Source: Kordiimonas gwangyangensis DSM 19435 = JCM 12864 (lineage in GTDB: Bacteria; Pseudomonadota; Alphaproteobacteria; Sphingomonadales; Kordiimonadaceae). Taken from it: a stretch of 64,000 nucleotides of DNA. Each line of letters begins with the position of its first letter. Positions within the stretch are counted from its first letter, which is position 1. Where the stretch lies: assembly GCF_000375545.1 (NCBI RefSeq), contig NZ_AQXF01000001.1, forward strand, positions 1-64,000, in the 5' to 3' direction. Below the pieces are notes generated by a model, which was given only the letters and a program-made list of their open reading frames with translations, did no database searches and was not told where the DNA came from. Below are positions 8,585-17,784 of the stretch, piece after piece. A program made the position numbers and the translations under genes.

Positions 8585-9871
8585 ATGGCCGCAGGTACTG
8601 AAGCCGACACCGCGACCCGACCGGAGCTGCCACCGCGCCGCACGATACTGTTTCTCCAAGGCCTCGCCACCCCCTTCTTTGCCGAGCTTGGCGCCGCCCT
8701 TGTCGCACGTGGACACTCAGCCCACCGGCTGAACTTCTGCGGCGCAGACCATATCTTTCGCGGAAAGGACGAGGACGGGGTGAAACAGCACCGCTTCACC
8801 GACCGCCCCGGCGCCCTTGCCGACTTTTACCGTGATCTTGTTACGCGCGAGGGTATCGATACCCTTCTGCTGTTTGGCGATTGCCGTCCCATCCACCGCG
8901 AGGCGTGCGCGGTCGCGGAAGAGCTTGGCCTCACGGTTTATGTGTTCGATGAAGGGTACATCCGCCCCGGCAATGTGACGATGGAGGCAGGCGGCAGCAA
9001 CGGCTTCTCCCATATGCCCGGCACTACGGCAGGCGTGAGCGAGCTATATAGGAACGCACCAGCGCTGGACCACGCAGACCACCCACCGGTGGGAACAGAC
9101 ATGCGCCGCCGCGCGCTCATGGATATCGCGGGTCACGGCGCCAACATGGTGATGAAGCGCGCGTTCCCGCACTATCGCGGCCACCGCCCAGCGCCGTTGA
9201 GCGCGGAAGCAAAGGGCTGGTTCCTGCGCATCCTGCGGACTTTTAAATACAAGCGCACCGACCAACGGACCACCGCACACTTTGAACTGACGGACGAGCC
9301 CTTTTTCCTCGTGCCGCTGCAGCTTAACAGCGACTATCAGATCCGCATGCATTCGCACTATGACGGCATCATGCCTTTTATCAGCGAGGTGATCAGTTCT
9401 TTCGCAGCAAACGCAGGCGCGGACCAAACGCTGTTCTTCAAGAACCACCCGCTCGATAACGGACTGATTGATTACCGCAGCCTGATCGCTGGCCAAGTGA
9501 AAGCGCTGGGGCTTGAAGGCCGCGTGTTCTTTGCCTCCGGTGGTGACCTGGATGCCATGATCAGCCGCGCCCGCGGCGTGGTGCTGATCAACAGCACCGT
9601 GGGCTATGCCACCCTTCGCCTCGGCACGCCCATGAAGGTGATGGGCAAGGCGCTTTATGACATGCAGGGCCTCACTGACCAGCGCCCGCTTGACGGTTTC
9701 TGGCAAAACCCGATGCCGCCCCAACAAAGGCTTGCGAATGAATTCCTCACCGTTGTAAGGACATATACGCAAATTCGGGGTGACTTCTTCTCTGACGTAG
9801 GCATCAAGCTCGCGATCAGCGAAGCGATCAAGGTCATTGAGGGCGAGACACCCCGCCTGCCCGCCGACTGA
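8585..9871 (+). CDS. kpsS: Capsule Kdo-linker transferase, KpsS-like
   Basis: 428 aa. The N-terminal third contains LLLFGDCRPIHREA (about residues 97-110) and VYVFDEGYIRPGNVTME, hallmark motifs of the KpsS capsule family. KpsS adds the first beta-Kdo residue to lyso-phosphatidylglycerol, and KpsC extends it, forming the lipid terminus of group 2-type capsules. A later region (FFKNHPLDNG, near 280) matches the second Rossmann half. It is divergently transcribed from the export operon and followed by the LTA-synthase-like gene. KpsC is at 22848-24914 and CMP-Kdo synthesis genes are beside it. The start is ATG with AGAGG upstream. Confidence 0.88.
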   Translation: MAAGTEADTATRPELPPRRTILFLQGLATPFFAELGAALVARGHSAHRLNFCGADHIFRGKDEDGVKQHRFTDRPGALADFYRDLVTREGIDTLLLFGDCRPIHREACAVAEELGLTVYVFDEGYIRPGNVTMEAGGSNGFSHMPGTTAGVSELYRNAPALDHADHPPVGTDMRRRALMDIAGHGANMVMKRAFPHYRGHRPAPLSAEAKGWFLRILRTFKYKRTDQRTTAHFELTDEPFFLVPLQLNSDYQIRMHSHYDGIMPFISEVISSFAANAGADQTLFFKNHPLDNGLIDYRSLIAGQVKALGLEGRVFFASGGDLDAMISRARGVVLINSTVGYATLRLGTPMKVMGKALYDMQGLTDQRPLDGFWQNPMPPQQRLANEFLTVVRTYTQIRGDFFSDVGIKLAISEAIKVIEGETPRLPAD

Positions 9872-9909
9872 CCGGCCACGCTATCGGCCGCAAGTGGGCG
9901 GCAACAATC

Positions 9910-11493
9910 TTGATAGGCGACAAAACGGCCGTGCTCAGTGTCCTGACAGTATTCACCGTTCTCGTGGTGCCCTTTGTGCTTGAGGCTATGATCCGCATCG
10001 GCTTCAAGCGTCAGCCGCTCAAGCGCCATGCGCTTTTTTATGTGCTAACGCCTGTTGTCTCCACACTCGTGTACCTCACCTTCGCCGCTGTGCTCGGGCA
10101 TCCGATCATCGCACTTGTCGGCTGGTTCTTCGTCTATGGCGGGCTGACGCCGGTCTCCAACATCAAGAACCGAATTCTGGGTGAACCGCTTGTCGCCCCG
10201 GATCTGGAGACCACACGCCACCTGCTGATCTACCCGGAATTTTACGTGGATTATGTCGGCCGTGTGCGTTTTGTCTCGATCCTCGTGGGCTTCGCGGCCT
10301 CCATCGCCGCCAGCTTCATTTTCGAGACCTCGTTCGCAAGCTATCAGCCGTGGCTGTCGCCCTGGATTGCTGGCCCGCTTCTCGCCGCCGCCTGGGTCGG
10401 GTTCATGATCCTTCTGGCCAAGGGCGCGTCGCGCATCCTCACCCACCGCCGGGCGGCGAAACTGGGTATCACTTTTGACATCAATCGAGACACCGCCCGC
10501 TTCGGCTTCTTCCCGCTGATCGCGCTTTATGCCGTGCTGCTGCTTGATAAAAGCCAGCCGGTCGCGCCGGATAACAGCCGCCCGCCGCTCAAGCACTCGG
10601 GCGACGTGCAGCCCGACATCATCGCGCTGCAAGCTGAAAGCTATTTCGATATCGACCGGCTTTACCAGAGGATCGAAGGCTTTGAGGATCATCGCTGGGA
10701 CGCGCTGGGCGCCCTCCGCACCGCTGGTGCCGCCACCGGCACGCTTGAGGTACCCGCGTGGGGCGCGAACACGATGAAAAGCGAGTTTGCTTTCCTCACC
10801 GGCATCGCGAACCACACTTTGGGCATTGACCGCATCAACCCCTACCAGCGTGCCGCCTATACGGGTGTTGAGACCATCGCCACGCGCTTGCGCGCTCAAG
10901 GCTACCGCACCATCTGCGTGCACCCGGCGAAGAAGGAATTTTTCCGCCGCAGTACCGTAATCCCACTGCTCGGCTTTGATGAATTTATCGGCCTTGAAGC
11001 CTTCGATGACAGTGACCGGCTTGGCCCCTATGTCGCGGACGCCGCCCTTGGCGCACGCATGCAGGCGGTGATCGACAGCCACAAGAAGGCAAGCGAGCAA
11101 CCGCTTTTTGTGTTTGCCATCACGATCGAAAGCCACGGCCCATGGGACGCCGGCCGCCTGAGCCGCTGGCTGGACGAGGAAGCGCTGACAGAGGCCTGCC
11201 CAAGCGCAGACCGTTCCTTCGCGCTATACCGCAAACATATGGATAATGCCCTTGCGCTCTTTAAAGCACTTGGCCCCGATGCAGTCACCGCAGGCGACAT
11301 CCGCCCCCGTGTGCTGGCGCTTTATGGTGACCACCAGCCCGCGCTGAGGGACCTGTTTGACCGCCACGGTTTCACCGATGAAACGGTGGATTATATCCTG
11401 TGGCACAGCCACGCTCATGCGGGCGACCATGGCCGCCTGCGCGTGGAAGGACTGGCGGACAGCCTGCTTGCCCTCGCCGGTTTCCGCCACTAA
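9910..11493 (+). CDS. Sulfatase-fold membrane protein, LTA synthase / phosphoglycerol transferase-like
   Basis: 527 aa. Five or six N-terminal membrane segments (residues 8-25, 38-75, 105-170, 195-212) precede a periplasmic alkaline-phosphatase/sulfatase-superfamily domain. Visible motifs are IALQAESYFDI (metal-ligand region), WGANTMKSEFAFLTG with a candidate nucleophile Thr near residue 288, AITIESHGPWD and LALYGDHQPAL (metal ligands). LtaS- and OpgB-type enzymes of this family transfer phosphoglycerol from phosphatidylglycerol. With tagD and licD in the same region, decoration of capsule with glycerol phosphate is a reasonable inference. The start is uncertain: TTG at 9910 (GGGCGG upstream) or GTG at 9931. 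It ends 2 bp before a convergent gene. Confidence 0.8.
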   Translation: MIGDKTAVLSVLTVFTVLVVPFVLEAMIRIGFKRQPLKRHALFYVLTPVVSTLVYLTFAAVLGHPIIALVGWFFVYGGLTPVSNIKNRILGEPLVAPDLETTRHLLIYPEFYVDYVGRVRFVSILVGFAASIAASFIFETSFASYQPWLSPWIAGPLLAAAWVGFMILLAKGASRILTHRRAAKLGITFDINRDTARFGFFPLIALYAVLLLDKSQPVAPDNSRPPLKHSGDVQPDIIALQAESYFDIDRLYQRIEGFEDHRWDALGALRTAGAATGTLEVPAWGANTMKSEFAFLTGIANHTLGIDRINPYQRAAYTGVETIATRLRAQGYRTICVHPAKKEFFRRSTVIPLLGFDEFIGLEAFDDSDRLGPYVADAALGARMQAVIDSHKKASEQPLFVFAITIESHGPWDAGRLSRWLDEEALTEACPSADRSFALYRKHMDNALALFKALGPDAVTAGDIRPRVLALYGDHQPALRDLFDRHGFTDETVDYILWHSHAHAGDHGRLRVEGLADSLLALAGFRH

Positions 11494-11495
11494 TC

Positions 11496-12392
11496 TCAGC
11501 TTTGCAGTAGCCCTACAATCTCTTCCCGCGCGCGGCGCGTTTCGGGCATATCGAGCATCACCCAGCAGTGGAACATGTCCGGGTATTGCCGGTAGGAGAA
11601 TTGCACGCCAGCCGCGGCAAGCTTGTCAGCGAACGCTTTGGCATCCGGCAGCAGAATGTCGCGCGTGCCGATGAGGATGTCGGTTTTGGGCAGGCCTTCA
11701 AGTTTGCCGAACGTGGGACTCACGCGCGCATCGCGCACATCCACGTCACCCGCATAACATTTGCCCGCCTCAATCAGGCCAACGCGGGTCAGCCACGGGT
11801 CGGCTTCCTCAAGCGCGGCAATGCCCGGGTTTTCCATCGTCACATCCACCCATGGGCTCACAAGCACAAGCTGGTGCGCGCTGAACGTACCCGCTTGTGC
11901 GATTTCTGTTTGCGCGAGCGCCACGGCAAGCCCCGCGCCCGCACTGTCGCCAACCACACGGATGCGCAGGCCGTTCACCCGCGCCTCAAGCGCCTTATAG
12001 GCCTTGCGCGTGAAGGACAGCACCTCCTCCACCTTGTGTTCAGGCGCCAGCGGGTAGATGGGCACCATCACCTCCGAATGCGTGCGGGCGGCAAGCTGCG
12101 CGATAAATTCCCACTGCTGCGGCAATATCTCACCCACATAGGCCCCGCCATGCAGGTAAAACAGATACTGCCGAACGCTGGTGCTTTTTTCCTTGAGCGA
12201 GATCACAGGGAAACCGTCAATCTCTTCACGTTTGACGGTGAAGTGGGAGGCAAGTTCCTTGGGCGGTTCAAAATTGTCGCTGGCGCGCCGCTTCTTCACA
12301 TCTTCATAAAAGGCCTCGACAGTCGCGCGGTTGCGCTTTTTGCCCATCAGCCCCAACATCATCACCCAAAAGCGGTATTTCAAACTCGCCAT
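11496..12392 (-). CDS. Alpha/beta hydrolase, hormone-sensitive-lipase family
   Basis: 298 aa from the ATG at 12390-12392, which has GGGGG six bases upstream; a longer GTG start at 12434 is less likely. The oxyanion-hole motif LHGGAYV and nucleophile motif GDSAGAG are both present, as are a C-terminal acidic residue in GTRDILLPDA and a His in DMFHCW, so the Ser-Asp-His triad looks complete. The family hydrolyses short-chain esters or lactones in the cytoplasm. It is convergent with the LTA-synthase-like gene and has no clear tie to capsule. Substrate unknown. Confidence 0.85.
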   Translation of the reverse strand: MASLKYRFWVMMLGLMGKKRNRATVEAFYEDVKKRRASDNFEPPKELASHFTVKREEIDGFPVISLKEKSTSVRQYLFYLHGGAYVGEILPQQWEFIAQLAARTHSEVMVPIYPLAPEHKVEEVLSFTRKAYKALEARVNGLRIRVVGDSAGAGLAVALAQTEIAQAGTFSAHQLVLVSPWVDVTMENPGIAALEEADPWLTRVGLIEAGKCYAGDVDVRDARVSPTFGKLEGLPKTDILIGTRDILLPDAKAFADKLAAAGVQFSYRQYPDMFHCWVMLDMPETRRAREEIVGLLQS

Positions 12393-12552
12393 ACATCCCC
12401 CACAAAAGAAATTCCCACCTATAGTTGCCGCCACTTCACGTCACGCGCAAGTAATTCCGCCCGTAGTTTCACATGCCAATTTTAAATTTACAGTAAACGC
12501 CTGAGGTGACACACTTGTACAAGTTCGCGGCAAGGTTGGGGAGAATACGCGC

Positions 12553-13506
12553 ATGCTAACTCATTTCGTGTCCGTAATGTTTTTAACACTCGCTGCCCTG
12601 ACGCTCGCACCGCGCGCCATGGCCAGCAATATTCCCTTCACCCTCACCGAGGACGGTTACATCACCGTGCCGCTCGAGATTGGCGGGGTGGAGGCGCCGT
12701 GTTTCATTCTTGATACCGCGACACGCCGTTTTGGTGTCACCAACCAGATGGCGAACCGGCACTGGGCCGAACGGGTGTTTGAAGGTACGCTCAACCATAT
12801 CTCCTCCGGCGGCAAGCTGCGGCTACCGCTCGCGAAACTGCACCGCATCCGCTTTGGCGACCACGAGATCGAAACCGGCTACGCCGCCATTTTCCCCGAC
12901 CGCGCGGAGGCGGGCGTAATCTCCTGCGGGCTTGTGGGCTTTGACGCCTACCATGGTTATGTCATGCGTCTGAATGGGCCCGAGAAGCGGTTGGAGCTCA
13001 CCGCGCACTCCGGCAACCTTGCCCGCGCGGGCTGGCGCATCATCACGGCCGAATACAACAACCAGGGCGCGCTGATGATCGATACCAGCTATCAAGGCCA
13101 GCAGGTCACCGTCATGCTCACCACTGGCCTCAAACATTCGATGATGGATTTTGCCACCGCGCGCCGCCTGATGCCGGAACATTTTAAAACTGACCCCAAC
13201 AACCCGCGCAATGTGCTCGTCACGGACCCCCATGACACCATTCCATCAAACATCGGCCTCGTCGCGCGTGAACGCACCTATGAGACCCTGCTGCTCACGG
13301 ACTTTCATGTGGGCGGCTGGGCGCTTGGCGATGTGGAAGTGGCGGTCGCGCCCCTGCCCGTGCGCGACCAGACAGGCTATATTGACGCCCCGCTCATCAT
13401 GCTCGGCGCGGATATCCTCGCACACAAGGACTTCGCCCTCGACACCCGCGCCCACCAGCTATGGGTACCACCAGCTGAGGGTATTCAGCACACCGCAAGC
13501 CAGTAA
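12553..13506 (+). CDS. Secreted aspartyl-protease-fold (retropepsin-like) protein
   Basis: 317 aa. A signal peptide (residues 1-25, ending in RAMA-SN) is followed by two related lobes. Lobe 1 has CFILDTATRRFGVT, resembling the hydrophobic-hydrophobic-D-T-G/A active-site loop. The matching place in lobe 2 reads VMLTTGLKHSMMD, with Thr where Asp is expected. It also has the LGADIL motif typical of bacterial aspartyl-protease-like proteins near the C-terminus. A single visible catalytic Asp means it is either inactive or works as a dimer. Likely periplasmic. The neighbours are unrelated single genes. Confidence 0.7.
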   Translation: MLTHFVSVMFLTLAALTLAPRAMASNIPFTLTEDGYITVPLEIGGVEAPCFILDTATRRFGVTNQMANRHWAERVFEGTLNHISSGGKLRLPLAKLHRIRFGDHEIETGYAAIFPDRAEAGVISCGLVGFDAYHGYVMRLNGPEKRLELTAHSGNLARAGWRIITAEYNNQGALMIDTSYQGQQVTVMLTTGLKHSMMDFATARRLMPEHFKTDPNNPRNVLVTDPHDTIPSNIGLVARERTYETLLLTDFHVGGWALGDVEVAVAPLPVRDQTGYIDAPLIMLGADILAHKDFALDTRAHQLWVPPAEGIQHTASQ

Positions 13507-13567
13507 TTCCGCCACTCCCAGCCCGTTTGTCAGCCCCGCTGAATTCTAAAATTTTAGCAGCTTTGGC

Positions 13568-14125
13568 TTATCGGGCACGTAATTTCGACCACGCTTGGTA
13601 GGCAAAGGAGCCTTTGCCTACCCGCTTATCATTGAGATAGGAATTGGTTTCGCCCGAATTGATCTCGGTTTGCGCTGCCCTCTCGCGCCAGCTTTCCGCG
13701 AGCGCGGAGAGTTCCATTTTAAGGTCTGGACCAGAGTACACAGGCCCTGTGTCATAATCGAAATCCGTCGGGACGACGCCATGCTTCTCCAGCAGGAGCC
13801 AAACCTCCTGCCTGGCTTGGCTGAGCTCTGCTACGTCTGGTTCGTCTGCATGAAGAAAGACACCCCATATCATCGGCAACTCGAAGTCGGACCAATGGCG
13901 GTCTTCCGGATGTTCGGAGATACTCAATACGCGCCGGAGTAAGATAGACGCTTCGGCATAGTTTCGGGGCTGCCGAAGGTTGGGATACCTATACACGGAA
14001 CCAAAGGCAAAAAGCGCAAACAGATAGAGCGCTATTAACCCGGCCATAGCCCACACAAAAGTACCAACACCACCTAGCCAGTAGGCGACAACTGCAACCA
14101 ATATTATGATGAGAAATACCCGCAT
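13568..14125 (-). CDS. Hypothetical membrane protein, 185 aa
   Basis: Not recognised. The first 45 residues form two close hydrophobic helices (VFLIIILVAVVAYWLGG and FVWAMAGLIALYLFALFAF). The rest is a hydrophilic, helix-prone cytoplasmic tail rich in Glu, Ser and Trp (SELPMIW-like and WRERAAQ segments). It stands alone between convergent and divergent neighbours. Base composition is slightly more AT-rich than the capsule genes. ATG start at 14123-14125; no strong ribosome binding site. Confidence 0.6.
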   Translation of the reverse strand: MRVFLIIILVAVVAYWLGGVGTFVWAMAGLIALYLFALFAFGSVYRYPNLRQPRNYAEASILLRRVLSISEHPEDRHWSDFELPMIWGVFLHADEPDVAELSQARQEVWLLLEKHGVVPTDFDYDTGPVYSGPDLKMELSALAESWRERAAQTEINSGETNSYLNDKRVGKGSFAYQAWSKLRAR

Positions 14126-14173
14126 ATGCCCCCGGCTGTATTGCTCTCATTCTTGTAGGCTTTGGCACACAAA

Positions 14174-14680
14174 TCAAGCGCGCCGCACCTCCCGAAGATA
14201 AACCGGTAGGTCGGTAGGAATGGGCTTCAAGGGGATCTGGTTCAGCATGTCGCCCACGAACCCTCGGTGATACTGCGTGTGGGTTGCGAGGTGGAGCAGC
14301 ATTTCCGCCCGTGTCATCGCGCCCTGCCCGCCGTCGACAAAGTCGAATGTAACCAGTTCATCAAGCGCCTCGTCGCTCACGCCTTCCGCATAGTCCACAT
14401 ACCATGCGTCGAGCGCCTGCTGCTTTTGCCACAGCTCCGCGAGGGGTGGGCACTCCGCTGTGTTGCGCCCGGTGTAGCCGTGTGTGCCGCCCGTCAGGTG
14501 CGCGCGGAAGATATCATCAATCACATACACATGGTTGAGGGTAAAGGCGATGGAACGGAAGTGTGTCTTGCGCTCCCGCGTTACCTCTTCCGCTGGCGCA
14601 CGCGTCACCACCTCATAGGTGCGCGCATTGGCCCAGGCGCGGTAGCGCGTCATCATCACCACAGTGTCTTTAAGGCTCAT
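14174..14680 (-). CDS. DinB family protein
   Basis: 168 aa, a four-helix-bundle DinB/YfiT-type protein, normally a metal-dependent enzyme such as a thiol transferase. The candidate metal-binding His residues are in LNHVYVIDD (about residue 49) and in LHLATHTQYHRGF (about 130-139), matching the family's three-His arrangement. ATG is preceded by GAGGAGAG. No functional link to its neighbours is visible. The substrate cannot be told from sequence. Confidence 0.85.
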   Translation of the reverse strand: MSLKDTVVMMTRYRAWANARTYEVVTRAPAEEVTRERKTHFRSIAFTLNHVYVIDDIFRAHLTGGTHGYTGRNTAECPPLAELWQKQQALDAWYVDYAEGVSDEALDELVTFDFVDGGQGAMTRAEMLLHLATHTQYHRGFVGDMLNQIPLKPIPTDLPVYLREVRRA

Positions 14681-14703
14681 TCTTCTCTCCTCGCTATCAA
14701 TAC

Positions 14704-14733
14704 AAAAAGGCCGGGGAGAACCCCGGCCTTTCC
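14704..14733 (-). terminator. Rho-independent terminator of the cysD-cysNC operon
   Basis: An 11-bp perfect stem (AAAGGCCGGGG / CCCCGGCCTTT) with a four-base loop, followed on the minus strand by a T run. It begins about 27 bp after the cysNC stop and may also help end rightward transcripts. Confidence 0.9.
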
Positions 14734-14757
14734 TATATTGCTTGATGCCCTCACGGC

Positions 14758-16680
14758 TTAGGCTTTCCCGTTGCCGTTGGCGCTTAGGTACCCATTCTTC
14801 TCCAGATAGGCGATGATCTGGTCGGCGCAGTCTTCTGCGCTCATCTCCGCCGTTTTTACGTGGATGTCCGGGTTTGCGGGTGCCTCGTACGGGCTGTCGT
14901 AGCCGGTGAAGTTCTTGATCTCGCCCGCCTTGGCTTTCTTATAAAGGCCTTTGGGGTCGCGGGTCGCGCAGACTTCAATCGGCGTGTCCACAAACACTTC
15001 AACAAACTCGCCGTCCTCGACGAGGCCACGCACCATGTCGCGCTCCGCCCGGAACGGCGAGATAAAGCTGGTCATGACCATGAGGCCCGCGTCGATCATC
15101 AGTTTCGACACTTCGCCCACACGGCGGATGTTCTCCACCCGGTCGGCGTCGGTGAAGCCGAGGTCGTGGTTGAGGCCGTGGCGGACGTTATCACCATCCA
15201 GCACATAGGTGTGACGACCCCGGGCGAACAGGCGCTTCTCTATGATGTTTGCAATCGTCGACTTGCCCGAACCGGAAAGGCCGGTGAACCACAGAACCGC
15301 CGGACGCTGGTGCTTCAGTTCAGCGCGCGCGGCTTTGTTCACATCGAGCGCCTGCCAGTGGATGTTCGACGCACGGCGGAGCGCAAAGTCGATCATGCCC
15401 ACGCCAACGGTGTTGTTGGTCAGCCGGTCGATGATGATAAACGCACCCGTTTCACGGTTGACCGCATAGGGGTCAAACGCGATGCGGCGGTCGAGCGAGA
15501 TGTTGCACACACCAATCTCATTGAGCTCAAGCTGCTTGGCGGCGGTATGTTCCATGGTGTTGACATTGACCTTGTACTTAAGGTCCGTCACCTGGCCCGG
15601 CACCAGCTTGTTCGCGGTTTTGAAAATATAGGGGCGGCCCGGCAGCATCTGCTCCGGCGACATCCAGATGATCTTGGCTTCGAACTGGTCTGCCACTTCA
15701 CACGGATGGTCCTTGCCCGCGATCACATCCCCGCGGGAGATATCGATCTCATCCTCAAGCGTGATGGTCACAGCTTCGCCCGCCACGCCTTCATCCAGAT
15801 CGCCATCATAAGTGACGATGGATTTAACGCGGCTGACCTCAGCGCTTGGCAGCACCTTGATCTCATCGCCCGGCTTGACGGTACCGGCAGCGATGGTGCC
15901 TGAGAAACCACGGAAGTCGAGGTTCGGGCGATTCACCCACTGGACCGGCAGGCGGAAGGGCGCAGACGCTGCCTGATCATCCACCTGAACGGTCTCAAGG
16001 TGCGCCATAAGGGTCGGGCCCTCATACCACGGAGTCCTCTCCGACTTGGTGAGGATATTGTCGCCACGCAGGGCCGAAAGCGGAATGGGCGTGATATCGC
16101 TGAAGCCGAAGTCTTTCGCAAACTCGCGGTACTCGGCCTCAATGGCGTTCAGAACCTTCTGGTCATAGTCCACAAGGTCCATCTTGTTCACGGCAAGCAC
16201 AATGTGCTTGATGCCGAGAAGCGAGGCGATGAAGCTGTGGCGACGGGTTTGGGTGAGCACACCCTTGCGCGCGTCGATGAGCAGGATCGCGAGATCCGCG
16301 GTCGAGGCGCCCGTTGCCATATTGCGGGTATATTGCTCGTGGCCCGGCGTGTCAGCGACGATGAACTTGCGCTTGTCCGTTGAGAAGAAGCGGTAAGCAA
16401 CGTCAATGGTGATACCCTGCTCACGCTCAGCAGCCAAGCCGTCCACCAGAAGCGCGAAGTCAATCTCCTGCCCCTGTGTGCCCATCTTTTTGCTGTCATT
16501 CTCAAGCGCCGAAAGCTGGTCCTCGAAAATCAGCTTGCTATCATACAGCAGGCGACCAATGAGCGTTGACTTGCCATCATCCACGCTGCCGCAGGTGATG
16601 AAACGCAGCATGGATTTTTCTTCCTGCGCCTTGAGGTATGCCGTGATGTCTTCGGCAATGAGGTCAGACTGGTGGCTCAT
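14758..16680 (-). CDS. cysNC: Bifunctional sulfate adenylyltransferase subunit 1 / adenylylsulfate kinase (CysN-CysC fusion)
   Basis: 640 aa. The CysN half (about 1-440) is an EF-Tu-like GTPase with [26 protein letters not shown] and NKMDLVDY. The CysC half (about 450-640) has [22 protein letters not shown] and the FISPFRAER motif. With CysD it makes APS from sulfate and ATP, and the kinase half makes PAPS. Its start overlaps the cysD stop by one base (TAATG). The fusion is the form used for both assimilation and sulfate-donor supply. Placement in the capsule region beside a sulfotransferase-like gene points to PAPS for polymer sulfation, which is inference. Confidence 0.95.
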   Translation of the reverse strand: MSHQSDLIAEDITAYLKAQEEKSMLRFITCGSVDDGKSTLIGRLLYDSKLIFEDQLSALENDSKKMGTQGQEIDFALLVDGLAAEREQGITIDVAYRFFSTDKRKFIVADTPGHEQYTRNMATGASTADLAILLIDARKGVLTQTRRHSFIASLLGIKHIVLAVNKMDLVDYDQKVLNAIEAEYREFAKDFGFSDITPIPLSALRGDNILTKSERTPWYEGPTLMAHLETVQVDDQAASAPFRLPVQWVNRPNLDFRGFSGTIAAGTVKPGDEIKVLPSAEVSRVKSIVTYDGDLDEGVAGEAVTITLEDEIDISRGDVIAGKDHPCEVADQFEAKIIWMSPEQMLPGRPYIFKTANKLVPGQVTDLKYKVNVNTMEHTAAKQLELNEIGVCNISLDRRIAFDPYAVNRETGAFIIIDRLTNNTVGVGMIDFALRRASNIHWQALDVNKAARAELKHQRPAVLWFTGLSGSGKSTIANIIEKRLFARGRHTYVLDGDNVRHGLNHDLGFTDADRVENIRRVGEVSKLMIDAGLMVMTSFISPFRAERDMVRGLVEDGEFVEVFVDTPIEVCATRDPKGLYKKAKAGEIKNFTGYDSPYEAPANPDIHVKTAEMSAEDCADQIIAYLEKNGYLSANGNGKA

Positions 16681-17585
16681 TAGAAATACCCCTCTTGCTT
16701 TTTCTTCTCCATCGAGGCGGCGCTGTCATGGTCGATCACACGGCCCTGACGCTCGCTCGATTTGGTGAGCAGCATTTCCTGGATAATGTCTTCAAGCGTA
16801 TCGGCGGTACTTTCCACCGCACCTGTCAGCGGGTAGCAGCCAAGCGTGCGGAAGCGCACCATCTTCATCTCGGGCGTCTCGCCGTCACGGAGCGGCATAC
16901 GGTCGTCATCCACCATGATGAGCTGGCCGTCGCGCTTCACAACCGGGCGCTCTTTCGCGAGGTAAAGCGGCACGATCGGGATATTCTCGAGATGGATATA
17001 TTGCCAGATGTCGAGTTCCGTCCAGTTCGAGAGCGGGAAGACGCGGATGCTCTCCCCCTTCGCTTTGCGGGTATTGTAGATGTTCCACAGTTCCGGACGC
17101 TGGTTCTTCGGGTCCCAGCGGTGCTGAGCGGAGCGGAAGGAGAAAATACGTTCCTTGGCGCGGGATTTTTCCTCGTCGCGCCGCGCGCCACCGAAGGCTG
17201 CGTCAAAACCGTATTTGTCCAGCGCCTGCTTGAGCGCCTGCGTTTTCATCACATCGGTATGGTAGGCAGAACCGTGGGTGAAGGGGCCAATGCCTTCCTT
17301 CACGCCTTCCTCGTTGGTGTGCACAATGAGCTCAAGACCAAGTTCTTTCGTGAGATTGTCCCGAAACTCAATCATCTCGCGGAACTTCCACGTGGTGTCC
17401 ACGTGCATCACGGGGAACGGCGGCAGGCTTGGGTAGAAAGCCTTCATCGCCAGGTGAAGCATCACCGCACTGTCTTTACCGATGGAATAGAGCATCACCG
17501 GGTTTTCGGCCTCTGCCGCAACCTCGCGCATGATCTGGATGCTTTCCGCTTCCAGGCGCTTCAGGTGAGTAAGCGTTTTTGTCAT
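16680..17585 (-). CDS. cysD: Sulfate adenylyltransferase subunit 2, CysD
   Basis: 301 aa, the catalytic subunit of ATP sulfurylase, of the PAPS-reductase/ATP-pyrophosphatase fold. [13 protein letters not shown] near residue 34 is the PP-loop, and [14 protein letters not shown] near 130 and the C-terminal [10 protein letters not shown] region are characteristic of CysD. It is the first gene of the two-gene operon ending at the terminator near 14,720. No cysH, cysI or cysJ reductase is next to it, which would fit sulfation more than assimilation if none exists nearby. Confidence 0.96.
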   Translation of the reverse strand: MTKTLTHLKRLEAESIQIMREVAAEAENPVMLYSIGKDSAVMLHLAMKAFYPSLPPFPVMHVDTTWKFREMIEFRDNLTKELGLELIVHTNEEGVKEGIGPFTHGSAYHTDVMKTQALKQALDKYGFDAAFGGARRDEEKSRAKERIFSFRSAQHRWDPKNQRPELWNIYNTRKAKGESIRVFPLSNWTELDIWQYIHLENIPIVPLYLAKERPVVKRDGQLIMVDDDRMPLRDGETPEMKMVRFRTLGCYPLTGAVESTADTLEDIIQEMLLTKSSERQGRVIDHDSAASMEKKKQEGYF

Positions 17586-17784
17586 GAAATCCGCACCAAT
17601 GTTAAAATTCTTTGGGCCCTTTAAACCTCAGGGTTTTAAAGATGGGAGGGGTTTAGCGCAAGGAGAAGAGTATTGGGAAATTATTTTTTCTTCTCCACGC
17701 CATGAGACGAAGTTTATTGGAAAAATAATCCAATATATTTAGCCTCACAAAACACTCCACACCGAAAGGGCGAAAAATCGCCGT

